NCBI GenBank assembly: GCA_034434635.1
Contig: DAOTYX010000079.1
Coordinates: forward strand, 1 to 64,000
Origin: DAOTYX01 sp034434635
Lineage (GTDB): Bacteria > Chloroflexota > Anaerolineae > B4-G1 > DUEL01
Direction: 5' to 3'
Length of the DNA: 64,000 nt
Under the pieces are notes generated by a model. It worked only from the letters and a program-made list of their open reading frames with translations, made no database searches and was not told where the DNA came from. Positions 50,438 to 59,381 of this stretch are shown here, in pieces. The stretch's first letter is position 1; the number at the start of each line of letters is the position of its first letter. The position numbers and the translations under genes are program-made.

Positions 50438-51223
50438 ATGAGCAGAGATTACCTCGTCAAAGTGACCCTGGTGTGGGTGGCCATTTTCGTTTTGCTGGGG
50501 CTGCTCTTCTGGCTGCTCCGTTTCGACGTGGCCTTCATGAATCACTGGGTCGGCTTCCTGGCCCAGGGCATCGGCTATACCCTGATCGTCTCCATCATTT
50601 CCATCATCCTGGCCGTGGGTCTGGCGCTGATCGGCGCGCTCGCCCGGCTCTCCAAGAACCCCATCGCCAACGGCATCTCGACCTTCTACGTCTCCTTCAT
50701 CCGCGGCACGCCGCTCCTGGTGCAGGTGTACATGATCTACCTGGGCCTGCCTCAGGTGGGACAGAGCCTTCAGGCTTTGGGCGCACCCCAGTGGTTCGCC
50801 GACCTGTTCGTCCTGCCGGCCATCCCCGCTGGCATCCTGGCCCTCTCGATCAACTACGGGGCCTATATGACCGAGACCTTCCGCGCCGGCATCCAGTCCA
50901 TCCACGGTGGGCAGCGCGAGGCGGCGCTGGCGTTGGGGATGACCCCCTCTCAATGCATGCGCCGCATCATCCTGCCCCAGGCCATCCGCATCGTCATCCC
51001 GCCGGTAGGGAATGACTTCATCGCGATGCTCAAAGACTCATCGCTGGTCTCCATTATGGGCGTGATGGAACTGACCTGGCGGGCGAGCAAGGTCGGCCGG
51101 CGGTACTTCCGCTCGCTGGAACTGCTAAGCATCGCTGCTGGCTTCTATTGGGTGATGACGGTCGTCCTGCAGACCATTCAGGGGCGGATCGAGGAACGGT
51201 TAGGACGGGGGAGGCAAAGGTAA
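50438..51223 (+). CDS. Amino acid ABC transporter permease (system 2)
   Basis: 261 residues, five to six membrane helices. ISFIRGTPLLVQVYMIYLG-like sequence and the EAALALGMTPSQCMRRIILPQAI coupling loop identify the family; LKDSSLVSIMGVMELTWRAS is also typical. The ATG at 50438 has AGGAGAGG upstream; earlier in-frame ATGs fall in repeat DNA. The stop overlaps the ATPase start (TAATG). The long gap before it suggests either a very long intercistronic stretch or a separate promoter. Confidence 0.95.
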   Translation: MSRDYLVKVTLVWVAIFVLLGLLFWLLRFDVAFMNHWVGFLAQGIGYTLIVSIISIILAVGLALIGALARLSKNPIANGISTFYVSFIRGTPLLVQVYMIYLGLPQVGQSLQALGAPQWFADLFVLPAIPAGILALSINYGAYMTETFRAGIQSIHGGQREAALALGMTPSQCMRRIILPQAIRIVIPPVGNDFIAMLKDSSLVSIMGVMELTWRASKVGRRYFRSLELLSIAAGFYWVMTVVLQTIQGRIEERLGRGRQR

Positions 51224-52026
51224 TGGCGCCGATCATCAAGGTCAGAAACCTGCACAAGCGGTTCCGCGACCCGGCCCGACGGGGCCAGTGGCTGGAAGTC
51301 ATCCGCGGCGTGAACCTGGATGTCGAACCGGGCGAGGTGGTAGTGATCATCGGCCCCTCCGGGGCAGGCAAGAGCACCTTCCTGCGCTGCCTGAACTTCC
51401 TGGAAGAGCCGGATGGGGGAACGGTGGAGATTGACGGCGTGGAGATACCCGCCGGGGTCCAGAGCCACGAGCGCACCCGCCAGATCATCGAAATCCGCAT
51501 GAAGGCAGGGATGGTTTTCCAGTCCTTCAACCTCTTCCCCCATATGACCGCGCTGGAGAACATCATCGAGGGACCGATCACGGTGCGCAGGTGGCCGCGC
51601 GAACGTGCCATCGCCAAGGCGGAAGAACTGCTCAGTTGGGTGGGGTTGATGGACAAGCGGGACGAGTACCCCATCCGCCTCTCCGGTGGCCAGCAGCAGC
51701 GCATCGCCATCGCCCGCAGCCTGGCGATGGAGCCGAAGATCATGCTGTTCGATGAACCGACCTCGGCGCTGGACCCCGAACTGATCGGCGAAGTGGTAGA
51801 GGTGATGGAGCGGCTGGCCAAAGAGGGTATGACGATGGTCGTGGTCAGCCACGAGATGCACTTCGCCTCCGACGTGGCCGACCGGATCATCTTTATGGAG
51901 GGGGGCAACTGGGTGGAGGAAGGACCGCCAGAGCAGCTGCTCCGCCGGCCCCAACAGGAACGGACGCGGCAGTTTCTCTCCCACATCCTCCGCGACCGGG
52001 ATTCCGGCGAACCCACCAGACCTTGA
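51223..52026 (+). CDS. Amino acid ABC transporter ATPase (system 2)
   Basis: 267 residues. Walker A GPSGAGKSTFLRC, Q-loop MVFQSFNLFPHMTALENI, signature LSGGQQQRIAIARSL, Walker [16 protein letters not shown] and switch VVVSHEMHFAS are complete. The start overlaps the permease stop. Compared with system 1 it has a longer RHS insert around VEIPAGVQSHERTRQIIEIR. The 3' end runs into the tRNA promoter. Confidence 0.96.
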   Translation: MAPIIKVRNLHKRFRDPARRGQWLEVIRGVNLDVEPGEVVVIIGPSGAGKSTFLRCLNFLEEPDGGTVEIDGVEIPAGVQSHERTRQIIEIRMKAGMVFQSFNLFPHMTALENIIEGPITVRRWPRERAIAKAEELLSWVGLMDKRDEYPIRLSGGQQQRIAIARSLAMEPKIMLFDEPTSALDPELIGEVVEVMERLAKEGMTMVVVSHEMHFASDVADRIIFMEGGNWVEEGPPEQLLRRPQQERTRQFLSHILRDRDSGEPTRP

Positions 52027-52050
52027 CATCCCCCGAATCTGCGGTAGAAT
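52023..52050 (+). promoter_or_regulatory. Promoter of the tRNA-Ala pair
   Basis: Perfect TTGACA (52023-52028), which overlaps the stop codon of the ATPase gene, a 16-base spacer and TAGAAT (52045-52050). Transcription would start about six bases before the first tRNA. Confidence 0.75.
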
Positions 52051-52062
52051 ACTCCCGTGCGT

Positions 52063-52135
<73 letters not shown>

Positions 52136-52175
52136 CTGCCGCAGGGAGCAATCAGCCCAACGCTGATCTTTGCAG

Positions 52176-52249
52176 GGGCCCGTAGCGCAGTCTGGGAGCG
52201 CGTCTCAATGGCATTGAGAAGGCCGAGGGTTCGAATCCCTCCGGGTCCA
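52176..52249 (+). tRNA. tRNA-Ala (anticodon GGC)
   Basis: A 74-base cloverleaf: acceptor GGGCCCG with CGGGTCC and discriminator A, D arm GCGC-GCGC, anticodon stem TCTCA/TGAGA around ATGGCAT (anticodon GGC, reads GCC/GCU), T arm GAGGG-TTCGAAT-CCCTC. G3-U70 is present again. CCA is not encoded. It is 40 bases after the first tRNA and probably in the same transcript. Confidence 0.95.
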
Positions 52250-52285
52250 CCTGAACGGTTGGTGCGTCCATTCGATGACGGAGAG

Positions 52286-52316
52286 CCCCTTCGTCCGCAA
52301 AGGCGAGGGGGTTCTT
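52286..52316 (+). terminator. Possible terminator of the tRNA unit
   Basis: CCCCTTCG (52286-52293) pairs with CGAGGGG (52304-52310), with one bulge, followed by GTTCTT. The T run is weak. Confidence 0.45.
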
Positions 52317-52331
52317 GCTAGGAGTCATCCC

Positions 52332-53090
52332 ATGCCCTCCCTCTGGCTCAGCGCCCGACGGACGCTGAACATCGCCCATCGGGGCGCCAGCGCCGTTGCC
52401 CCCGCCAATACCCTGCCCGCCTTCGAGCAGGCTGCCGCTCTGGGCGCCGATGGGGCGGAACTGGACGCTCACCTCTCCGCCGACGGCGCGGTGGTGGTGA
52501 TCCACGACTGGACGGTGGAGACCACAACCAACGGCGTCGGGCGGGTGGCTGACCTGCCCCTGGCGGCGCTCAAGGAACTGGACGCCGGTTCCTGGTTCGA
52601 CCCGGCCTTTGCCGGCACGCCCATCCCCACGCTGGAAGAGGTCTTCGCTGCGGTGGGCCGGCGGCTGCTGCTCAACGTCGAACTCAAAGTTCCCCCCGGC
52701 GACGACCGCGGCCTGGAGGCCGCAGTGGTGGCCCTGGTCGAACGGCACGGCCTGGCCGAGCGGGTTTTCATCTCCTCGTTCAACCCCGATGCGCTGCGTC
52801 GCACCCGTCGTCTGGCCCCCCATCTGCCGCTGGGCTTCCTCTATGACCCCCTGCCGGCTTCCTGGGGAGCGCGGCTGCGCGCGGCAGGGATGCGCGACCT
52901 GCGGCCGGAGGCGCTCAATCCCTACTGGCGGCTCATCCGCCCGGCGCTGGTGCGCCGCGCCCACGCCCGTGGGCAGCGGGTGGTCGCCTGGACGGTGGAC
53001 GACCCACAGGCGATGCGTCGCCTGATCGGTTGGGGGGTGGACGCTGTCATCACCAACCGGCCGGATCTCTTCCCGCGGAGTGACGGATGA
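52332..53090 (+). CDS. Glycerophosphodiester phosphodiesterase
   Basis: 252 residues. NIAHRGASAVAPANTLPAF carries the catalytic HRG and first His, GADGAELDAHLSADGAVVVIHD the metal ligands (ExD, HD), then VELKVP, ISSFNPDAL, VVAWTVDDPQAMRRLIGWGVDAVITNRPD complete the GDPD barrel. It cleaves glycerophosphodiesters to glycerol-3-phosphate. The ATG at 52332 has AGGAG seven bases upstream. Its stop overlaps the lipid kinase start (ATGA), so the two act together, probably in lipid turnover. Confidence 0.95.
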   Translation: MPSLWLSARRTLNIAHRGASAVAPANTLPAFEQAAALGADGAELDAHLSADGAVVVIHDWTVETTTNGVGRVADLPLAALKELDAGSWFDPAFAGTPIPTLEEVFAAVGRRLLLNVELKVPPGDDRGLEAAVVALVERHGLAERVFISSFNPDALRRTRRLAPHLPLGFLYDPLPASWGARLRAAGMRDLRPEALNPYWRLIRPALVRRAHARGQRVVAWTVDDPQAMRRLIGWGVDAVITNRPDLFPRSDG

Positions 53091-54001
53091 ACGAATCACG
53101 GAAGGCGAAGATCATCCTCAACCCCTATGCTGGCCGCTGGAAGGCGCAGCGGGCTATCCCCGATGTCGAGCGGGCCTGCCGGGAGGTGGGGCTGGACTAT
53201 GAACTGGCGCTCACGACCGGCCCCGACCATGGCATCGAACTGGCGCGTCAGGCGGTGTTGGAGGGCTACAGCCCGATCATCTCCGCCGGCGGCGACGGCT
53301 CGATCAGCGAGGTGGTCAATGGCATGCTCGAGGCCAGCGGCGGTGAGTGCCCGCCGGTACCGCTGGGGATCATCCCCCTCGGTTCCGCCGACGACCTGGC
53401 CGATATGCTGGGGCTGCCCAAGGAGCCGCTCGCGGCCTGTCGGGTCATCGTCGCCGGCCGCGAACGGCGGCTCGACCTGGGACGGGTCAATGGCCGTTAC
53501 TTCGACAACAACTCCGCTGTGGGCCTGGAGCCGATGGTCACCATCACCCAGCAGGAGATGGTGCGGGTGAAGGGCACCCCCCGCTACATCCTGGCGGCGG
53601 TCAAGACCATTCTCGCCCACCGCCCCTGGCGGATGCGCCTGGAGTGGGACGGCGGGGAGCACGAGGGGCCAACGGCGCTGGTCTCGGTGGGCAATACCCG
53701 CCGCACCGGCGGCGCGTTCTTCATGACCCCCCGCGCGGAGCCGGACGACGGCCTGCTGGACTTCGTCTTCGCCAGGGGGATGGGCCGGCTGAGGCTGCTG
53801 CGCCTGCTGCCCACCACCTTCGACGGCAGCCACGTCGAGCAGCCGGAGGTGCGCTATGAGCGCACCACCCGCCTGACCATCACCTGCGACCCGCCCACGC
53901 CCATCCAGGCGGATGGGGAACTCTTCGAGCGGGCCGCCACACGCGTTACCTATGAGGTGCTGCCCGCCCGGCTGCGCGTCCTCGTGCCGGCGGCAGGCTA
54001 G
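53087..54001 (+). CDS. Diacylglycerol kinase-family lipid kinase (YegS/DgkB-like)
   Basis: 304 residues. KIILNPYAGRWKAQ, the ATP-site SAGGDGSISEVVNGML, and LGIIPLGSADDLADMLG are the conserved DAGK catalytic-domain blocks; the last normally reads GTxNDxA. A C-terminal beta domain has VSVGNTRRTGGAFFMTP, then PDDGLLDFVFA, then QADGE. It phosphorylates diacylglycerol or a related lipid at the membrane. It is coupled to the phosphodiesterase by a four-base overlap. Confidence 0.93.
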   Translation: MNESRKAKIILNPYAGRWKAQRAIPDVERACREVGLDYELALTTGPDHGIELARQAVLEGYSPIISAGGDGSISEVVNGMLEASGGECPPVPLGIIPLGSADDLADMLGLPKEPLAACRVIVAGRERRLDLGRVNGRYFDNNSAVGLEPMVTITQQEMVRVKGTPRYILAAVKTILAHRPWRMRLEWDGGEHEGPTALVSVGNTRRTGGAFFMTPRAEPDDGLLDFVFARGMGRLRLLRLLPTTFDGSHVEQPEVRYERTTRLTITCDPPTPIQADGELFERAATRVTYEVLPARLRVLVPAAG

Positions 54002-54043
54002 CCAAAGGACAATCCCTATCCCATCTGGAGCAACCCTCGGACT

Positions 54044-56464
54044 ATGCGTATAGAACGTCGTCAACTCCTGGGCATCTTTCTGGTCAGCCTGAGCGCGCTC
54101 ACCCTGGAAGTCGTGCTCACGCGCATCTTCTCCGTGACGATGTGGTACCACTTCGCCTTTCTCGCCGTCTCCCTGGCGTTGATGGGCAGCGCCGTGGCCG
54201 GAGTGGTGCTCTACTTTCTCCCCGCCGTCGCTCGACCGGAGAACGCCCGCCGATGGATCGGGCTGGCGGCCCTGGGGCTGGCCCTGGCGGTGCCACTGGC
54301 GTTCCTCATCTATCTGCGCATCCCGTTTCAGGTGACCCTCAACCGCACCGGCCTCTCGTGGCTGCAGGCGTTCTGGCTGGCGCTGATCTACCTCGACCTG
54401 ATGGTGCCCTTCTTCCTCTCCGGCTTTACGCTCTCGCTGGCCCTCTCCGCCTGGGCGGAGCAGGCCGGACGGGTCTACTGGGCCGATTTGAGCGGGGCAG
54501 CGCTGGGTTGCCTCTTCAGCATCGTCGCGCTGGAGAGGTTGGGCGGCGCGGGGGCCGTGCTGGCAGTGGGCGCCGTGGCCGCGCTGGCCGGTCTGGTGTT
54601 GGCGAGCGAACGGCGGCGCCGCCTCATCGCTGCGCTCACGCTGCTCACCTTGGCAGTGCTGGTGTGGGGCACCGTCCAGCAGGGCTGGGTGGACATCTCG
54701 GTCAACAAGGCGGGTGGAGAGGAACCGCCGCGTGTTTACGAACACTGGAACTCCTACTCGCGGGTCACGGTCTACCCCGCGGTGGGCTGGCCGCACTTCT
54801 GGGGGTTGAGTTCCCGCTACGAGGGCCCGTCGCTGGGCCACATGCTGATGCTGATTGACGCCATCGCCGGCACGCCGATCCAGGAGTTCCACGGCGACTT
54901 CAGTCAGGTGGCCTTCCTGGAGTACGACCTGCCCTCGTTCGTGTATCGGCTGACCGATCAGCCGGATGTGCTGGTCATCGGCCCCGGCGGGGGCCGAGAT
55001 GTGCTGGCGGCGCTGGCGGCAGGGGCCACCCACGTCACGGCGGTGGAGGTCAATCCGGCGGTCATCGCTGCCGTGCGCGGCCCCTTCGCCGAGTACGCCG
55101 GTTACCTCTACGAGCGGCCGGACGTGACGGTGATCATCAACGACGCCCGCGGCACCATCGCCCGCAGCCCGCAGCGGTACGACGTCATCCAGGCCTCGCT
55201 GATTGATACCTGGGCGGCGGGCGGGTCGGGTGCGTTCGCCCTGTCGGAAAACAGCCTCTACACCGTCGAGGCTTTCGAGGACTACTTCCGCCACCTCAGC
55301 GACGACGGCATCCTGACCATCTCCCGCTGGTACCTGCCGCAACGCCCGGCGGAGACGCTGCGGCTGCTCTCCACCGGCCTGGCGGCGCTGGAGCGGATGG
55401 GGGTGAACGACCCCGCAAGGTGCGTGGCGGTGATCAGCCTGCCCGCGCCGCAGATCTCCACCGAGGGGCTGGCGACGGCGCTCTTCCGGCGCACGCCGTT
55501 TTCCGACGAGGAACTGGCCGGCATCCGCCAGGAGGCGGAGGCGTTGGACTTCGCCATCCTCTGGCTGCCGGGGCAGCCGCCGGTTGATGAGGTGGGCGCG
55601 CTGATGACCGCTCCCGACCGCGCCGCCTTCATCGCCGCTTACCCGCTGGACATCTCCCCGGCGACCGACGACCGGCCGTTCTTCTTCAACCTGGTGCGCT
55701 TTGGCGATCTGCTCGACCCGGCGCTCAGCGCCAGCGGGGTCTACCGCACCAGCATGGAGGCCATCCTCATTCTGGCTGTGGTGTTGGGGATCACCACGCT
55801 GATCGGGGCGCTGTTCGTCCTCCTGCCGCTGGCACTGGGGGCGAAACGGCGCGGGTTGGCGCGGCCTCCAGCGCGGCTGCTGGCTTACTTCGGCCTGCTG
55901 GGGGTGGGCTTCATGCTCGTGGAGATGCCCACTATCCAGCGGCTCACCATCTACCTGGGCCGGCCGGTCTACAGCCTGGCGATGGTGCTCTTCTCACTGT
56001 TGCTGTTCAGCGGGCTGGGCAGCCTGTGGAGCGGACGGCGCACCGAAGAGGGCCTGCCCCGTCGGCTGGCCTGGCTCTTCGGGTTGCTGGCGGCGCTGAC
56101 GGCGTTGCAGGCACTGGGCGGACCGTGGCTGCTCCAACAGACAGAGGGCTGGCCCCTCGCCGCCCGCCTGGGGATGACGGTGGGGCTGCTGGCCCCGTTG
56201 GGCTTCCTGATGGGGATGCCTTTCCCCTCCGGGATACGCTGGGCGGGCGTCCATCGGCCCGGGGTGGTGCCGTGGCTGTGGGGCATCAACGGCGTCACCT
56301 CGGTGCTCGGCTCGGCGCTGGGCATCGCCCTGGCCATCCACGTCGGCTTCCGCGCCGTGCTGATCATCGCTGCCCTGTTGTACGGGCTGGCAGGGGCGCT
56401 GATCGTGCAGGAAGTGCGTTGCGGGACCACCGACGACAGACCGCTGACCACGCCGTGCAGATGA
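54044..56464 (+). CDS. Membrane-embedded spermidine-synthase-like protein
   Basis: 806 residues. Six or more N-terminal helices (about 5-220), a soluble Rossmann domain with DVLVIGPGGGRDVLAALAAG (SAM-site glycines), AVEVNPAVI and VIINDARGTIARS, then VIQASLIDTWAAGGSGAFALSE, followed by further C-terminal helices (about 570-790). This is the pattern of the large fused polyamine-synthase-like proteins of environmental bacteria; the substrate and the direction of transfer are unknown. The C-terminal residues (GTTDDRPLTTPCR) are encoded by GACGACAGACC repeat sequence. Its stop overlaps the next ATG (ATGA). Confidence 0.88.
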   Translation: MRIERRQLLGIFLVSLSALTLEVVLTRIFSVTMWYHFAFLAVSLALMGSAVAGVVLYFLPAVARPENARRWIGLAALGLALAVPLAFLIYLRIPFQVTLNRTGLSWLQAFWLALIYLDLMVPFFLSGFTLSLALSAWAEQAGRVYWADLSGAALGCLFSIVALERLGGAGAVLAVGAVAALAGLVLASERRRRLIAALTLLTLAVLVWGTVQQGWVDISVNKAGGEEPPRVYEHWNSYSRVTVYPAVGWPHFWGLSSRYEGPSLGHMLMLIDAIAGTPIQEFHGDFSQVAFLEYDLPSFVYRLTDQPDVLVIGPGGGRDVLAALAAGATHVTAVEVNPAVIAAVRGPFAEYAGYLYERPDVTVIINDARGTIARSPQRYDVIQASLIDTWAAGGSGAFALSENSLYTVEAFEDYFRHLSDDGILTISRWYLPQRPAETLRLLSTGLAALERMGVNDPARCVAVISLPAPQISTEGLATALFRRTPFSDEELAGIRQEAEALDFAILWLPGQPPVDEVGALMTAPDRAAFIAAYPLDISPATDDRPFFFNLVRFGDLLDPALSASGVYRTSMEAILILAVVLGITTLIGALFVLLPLALGAKRRGLARPPARLLAYFGLLGVGFMLVEMPTIQRLTIYLGRPVYSLAMVLFSLLLFSGLGSLWSGRRTEEGLPRRLAWLFGLLAALTALQALGGPWLLQQTEGWPLAARLGMTVGLLAPLGFLMGMPFPSGIRWAGVHRPGVVPWLWGINGVTSVLGSALGIALAIHVGFRAVLIIAALLYGLAGALIVQEVRCGTTDDRPLTTPCR

Positions 56465-57510
56465 GTGAGAGGCAACAACCCTTGCGCGTCGTCGCTTACC
56501 ATGACCCCGCCGCCTTCGACTACCTGGCGGAGGAGTGGAGCAGTCTGTTGCATCGCTCCGCCGCCGACAGCCCCTTCCTCTCCCCCGCCTATCTGCACGC
56601 CTGGTGGCGCCATCTGGGCGAAGGAGAACTGCTCCTGCTGACCGCCCGTGCGGACACCGCACTGGTCGGCGTGGCCCCGCTCTTCGCGGTCGAGCGGGCC
56701 GGCGCTGGCTCGCTCTTGCGCGTCGTCGGCTGCGAGGAGGTATCCGACTACCTGGACTGGATCGCCGCGCCAGGACAGGAGGAAGCGGTGCTGGAGGCAT
56801 TGCTGGCATTCCTGGCCAGCCCCATGGCGCCGCCGTGGACGACGCTGGTGCTGTGCAACGTCCACCACGACTCCCCCACCCTGCGCCTGTTGCCCGCGCA
56901 GGCCGCCGCGCGCGGCTGGCCGGTGGCGACGGAGGTACAGGAGGTCTGCCCGGTGGTGACCCTGCCGGCCACCTGGGAGGAGTACCTGGCCGCGCTGGAC
57001 AGCAAGGACCGTCACGAACTGCGCCGCAAACTGCGCCGGGCGGAGGCCGCCGAAGGGCTGCACTGGTACCTGGTGGGGCCGGAAGATGACCTGGACACAG
57101 CGGCGGAGGACTTCCTGACGTTGATGGCACGCAGTTCACCCGCCAAGGCAGCCTTCCTCACCCCGCCGATGCGCGCCTTCTTCCACGAACTGACCCGCGT
57201 CGCCGCGGCCAACGGCTGGCTGCAACTGGCTTTCCTGGAACTGGACGGGCGTCCGCTGGCCGCTTACTTCAACTTCGTCTACAACAACCGCGTGCTGGTC
57301 TACAACTCCGGGCTCGACTGGCAGGCGGACCCCGGCCTGGGCGCGGGCATCGTCCTCACCGCCTTCCTTATCCGCCATGCTATCGAGGAGGGGCGCCAGG
57401 CCTACGACTTCCTGCGCGGCAGGGAGGCATACAAGTACCGCTTCGGCGGCCAGGACGTGCCGGTACACCGCATCACGATCACGGCTCAACCGGGCGGCAC
57501 CCATACGTGA
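56461..57510 (+). CDS. GNAT/FemAB-like acetyltransferase
   Basis: 349 residues. FDYLAEEWSSLLHRSAADSPFLSPAYLHAWWRH is typical of the Acetyltransf_6 (BioF2-like) family, and the C-terminal half has RKLRRAEAAEGLHWYLVG, ELDGRPLAAYFNFVYNNRVL and FLRGREAYKYRFGG, the CelD/FemAB-like core. Members are linked to cellulose or cell-surface polymer synthesis. The ATG at 56461 overlaps the previous stop. The stop codon lies at the first bases of the GACAGACCACAGACC repeat array. Confidence 0.85.
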   Translation: MSERQQPLRVVAYHDPAAFDYLAEEWSSLLHRSAADSPFLSPAYLHAWWRHLGEGELLLLTARADTALVGVAPLFAVERAGAGSLLRVVGCEEVSDYLDWIAAPGQEEAVLEALLAFLASPMAPPWTTLVLCNVHHDSPTLRLLPAQAAARGWPVATEVQEVCPVVTLPATWEEYLAALDSKDRHELRRKLRRAEAAEGLHWYLVGPEDDLDTAAEDFLTLMARSSPAKAAFLTPPMRAFFHELTRVAAANGWLQLAFLELDGRPLAAYFNFVYNNRVLVYNSGLDWQADPGLGAGIVLTAFLIRHAIEEGRQAYDFLRGREAYKYRFGGQDVPVHRITITAQPGGTHT

Positions 57511-57511
57511 C

Positions 57512-57652
57512 GACAGACCACAGACCACAGACCACGGACCACGGATCACAGACCACAGACCATCAAGTACAGTTCGTCATCGTGGTCCGTCGTCCGTCGT
57601 CCGTGGTCCGTCGTCCGCGGCCCGTCGTCCGTCGTCCGTGGTCCATCACAAA
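57512..57652. repeat. GACCACAGACC / GTCCGTCGTCC inverted repeat array
   Basis: The left half (57512-57561) is built of ACAGACCAC-type units, the right half (57581-57647) of the complementary GTCCGTCGTCCGTGG units, giving a large imperfect hairpin between two same-strand genes. Same family as 3183-3335. Confidence 0.85.
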
Positions 57653-57657
57653 GGGGG

Positions 57658-59097
57658 ATGATGAGCGAGATCATACTGAGCGGCCATTTCGACCCCGCCG
57701 ACCGGGCGAGGGATGAGTTTCCCCTCTGGCCCTTCACTGTGCCGTCGGGCGTGAGACGGCTGCACGTCGCCTACGAGTTCAGCGACCCGTTGAGCGCCGA
57801 TAAGGCCGGCTACGAGGAAGGAAACATCGTGGACATTGGGCTGTTCGACCCCCGCGGGGCGGAGTTCCTGCGCGGGCGCGGCTTCCGCGGCTGGAGCGGC
57901 ACCGCCCGCCACCAGGTGACCATCGGTCCGACGGAAGCCACCCCTGGCTACCTGCCCGGCCCTATCCAGCCTGGCACCTGGCATGTGCTGCTGGGCCTGT
58001 ATCAACTGGCCCCGCAGGGGTGCGATGTCCGCGTGACGATCCGCTTTGAGCCGGCTGAGCCTGGCGATACCGCCCCTCTGGCGGTGCCACTGCCCTGCCC
58101 GTTCGATCATGCGCCGCTGGCCACCGGACCGCGCTGGTTCCGCGGCGACCTGCACGCCCACAGCCATCACTCCGACGGCACCGCGCCGTTGGAGGACCTG
58201 GTCGCAGCGGCGCAGGCGCAGGGGCTGGACTTCGTGGCTATCACGGAGCATAACACCGTCAGTCACCTGCCGCTTCTCCGGGGGTTGGCCGGGGGAACCC
58301 GCCCCCTGCTGATCCCCGGTGTGGAGGTCTCCACCTACCACGGCCACGCCAACGTCTGGCCGATCAGCGACTGGCTGGATTTCCGGTGCAGCAACGACGA
58401 GGGGATGGCCGCCGTGCGTGAGCGGGCGCGAGAGCACGGAGCGCTCTTTTCGGTCAATCATCCGAAGGAGGGCGGCCCAGATTGGGAGTTCGGTTCCTGC
58501 TTCGACCCCGATTGTATCGAGGTGTGGGGCGCGCCGTGGTTCATCTCCAACTACCAGTCGCTGGCAGTGTGGGACCGACTGCTGCGACAGGGGCGGCGAA
58601 TCACGGCAGTGGGCGGTTCGGACAAGCACCAGGCGCCGTTCACCGGCGCGCTGGGCTGGTACGAACTGGGCACCCCTACCACATGGGTCTGGGCCGATGA
58701 ACTCTCCATCCCGGCACTCGTCGCCGGACTGCGCTCGGGCCGGGCATTCATCTCCGCCGGACCGGGCGGTCCGCGGGTGGAACTGACCGCCGAAGCGAAC
58801 GGGCGACAGGCAGAGATGGGCGACTGCCTGGCTGTCACGCCGGGCACGTCCGTCCGCCTGACCTGCCGCGTGGCCGGGGCCAACGGCTGCCTGCTGCGCC
58901 TGGTCTCCGCCCGGCGGGCGCTGGAAGCGTCAGTGAACAGCAACGACTTCGTGCAGGAGTGGACGGTTGAGCCGGCAGGCGACCTCTACTTCCGCGTCGA
59001 GGTCATTGACCCGCCCGAGGCGCCGTTGGACGAGGAGCCCTCGGCGCTGATGGCCCAGGCGCTCAGCAACCCGATCTATCTGGACGACGGAAGATGA
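57658..59097 (+). CDS. PHP-domain metal-dependent hydrolase (CehA/McbA-like)
   Basis: 479 residues. The PHP signature is WFRGDLHAHSHHSDGTAPLEDL (HxH), followed by ITEHNTVSHLPLL, IPGVEVSTYHGHANV, FSVNHPKEGG and GGSDKHQAP, in the usual order of PHP metal ligands. An N-terminal domain of about 150 residues and a C-terminal beta domain flank it, as in CehA-type proteins. The substrate is unknown. Either of two consecutive ATGs (57658 or 57661) can start it, after AAAGGGGG. The stop overlaps the DUF503 start. Confidence 0.9.
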   Translation: MMSEIILSGHFDPADRARDEFPLWPFTVPSGVRRLHVAYEFSDPLSADKAGYEEGNIVDIGLFDPRGAEFLRGRGFRGWSGTARHQVTIGPTEATPGYLPGPIQPGTWHVLLGLYQLAPQGCDVRVTIRFEPAEPGDTAPLAVPLPCPFDHAPLATGPRWFRGDLHAHSHHSDGTAPLEDLVAAAQAQGLDFVAITEHNTVSHLPLLRGLAGGTRPLLIPGVEVSTYHGHANVWPISDWLDFRCSNDEGMAAVRERAREHGALFSVNHPKEGGPDWEFGSCFDPDCIEVWGAPWFISNYQSLAVWDRLLRQGRRITAVGGSDKHQAPFTGALGWYELGTPTTWVWADELSIPALVAGLRSGRAFISAGPGGPRVELTAEANGRQAEMGDCLAVTPGTSVRLTCRVAGANGCLLRLVSARRALEASVNSNDFVQEWTVEPAGDLYFRVEVIDPPEAPLDEEPSALMAQALSNPIYLDDGR

Positions 59098-59381
59098 TGG
59101 TTGTGGGCGTCTGTCAGGTTGAACTGCACCTGCCAGGCAACCGCTCGCTCAAGGAGAAGCGCGGCCTGCTGAAGCCACTCCTCAACCGCCTGCGCCGCCA
59201 GTTCAACCTGGCCGTTGCCGAGGTGGAACTCAACGATGCCTGGCAGTCGGCCATGATCGGCATGGCAGCGATCTCCAATGATGCCGACCACACCCGCAAC
59301 ATCCTTGAGCAGGCAGTGCGCTGGATCGAGTCCCAGTGCCCCGAGGTGCAGGTGGTGGACTGGGAGGTTGAACTTTACTAG
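59094..59381 (+). CDS. DUF503 family protein (YlxP-like)
   Basis: 95 residues, the usual length for DUF503. VGVCQVELHLPGNRSLKEKR, RQFNLAVAEVELNDAWQSA and the C-terminal helix IESQCPEVQVVDWEVEL are characteristic. In Firmicutes members lie next to ribosome-assembly genes, but the role is not settled. Coupled to the PHP gene by an overlap. The 3' end overlaps the PIG-L gene's stop by four bases within a CTAG palindrome that supplies both stops. Confidence 0.92.
   Translation: MMVVGVCQVELHLPGNRSLKEKRGLLKPLLNRLRRQFNLAVAEVELNDAWQSAMIGMAAISNDADHTRNILEQAVRWIESQCPEVQVVDWEVELY

Noticed and set aside
53096..55342. A 748-codon open frame on the minus strand
   Set aside because: Antisense to the lipid kinase and spermidine-synthase-like genes, whose motifs are complete; it is rich in His, Gln and Arg like other shadows.
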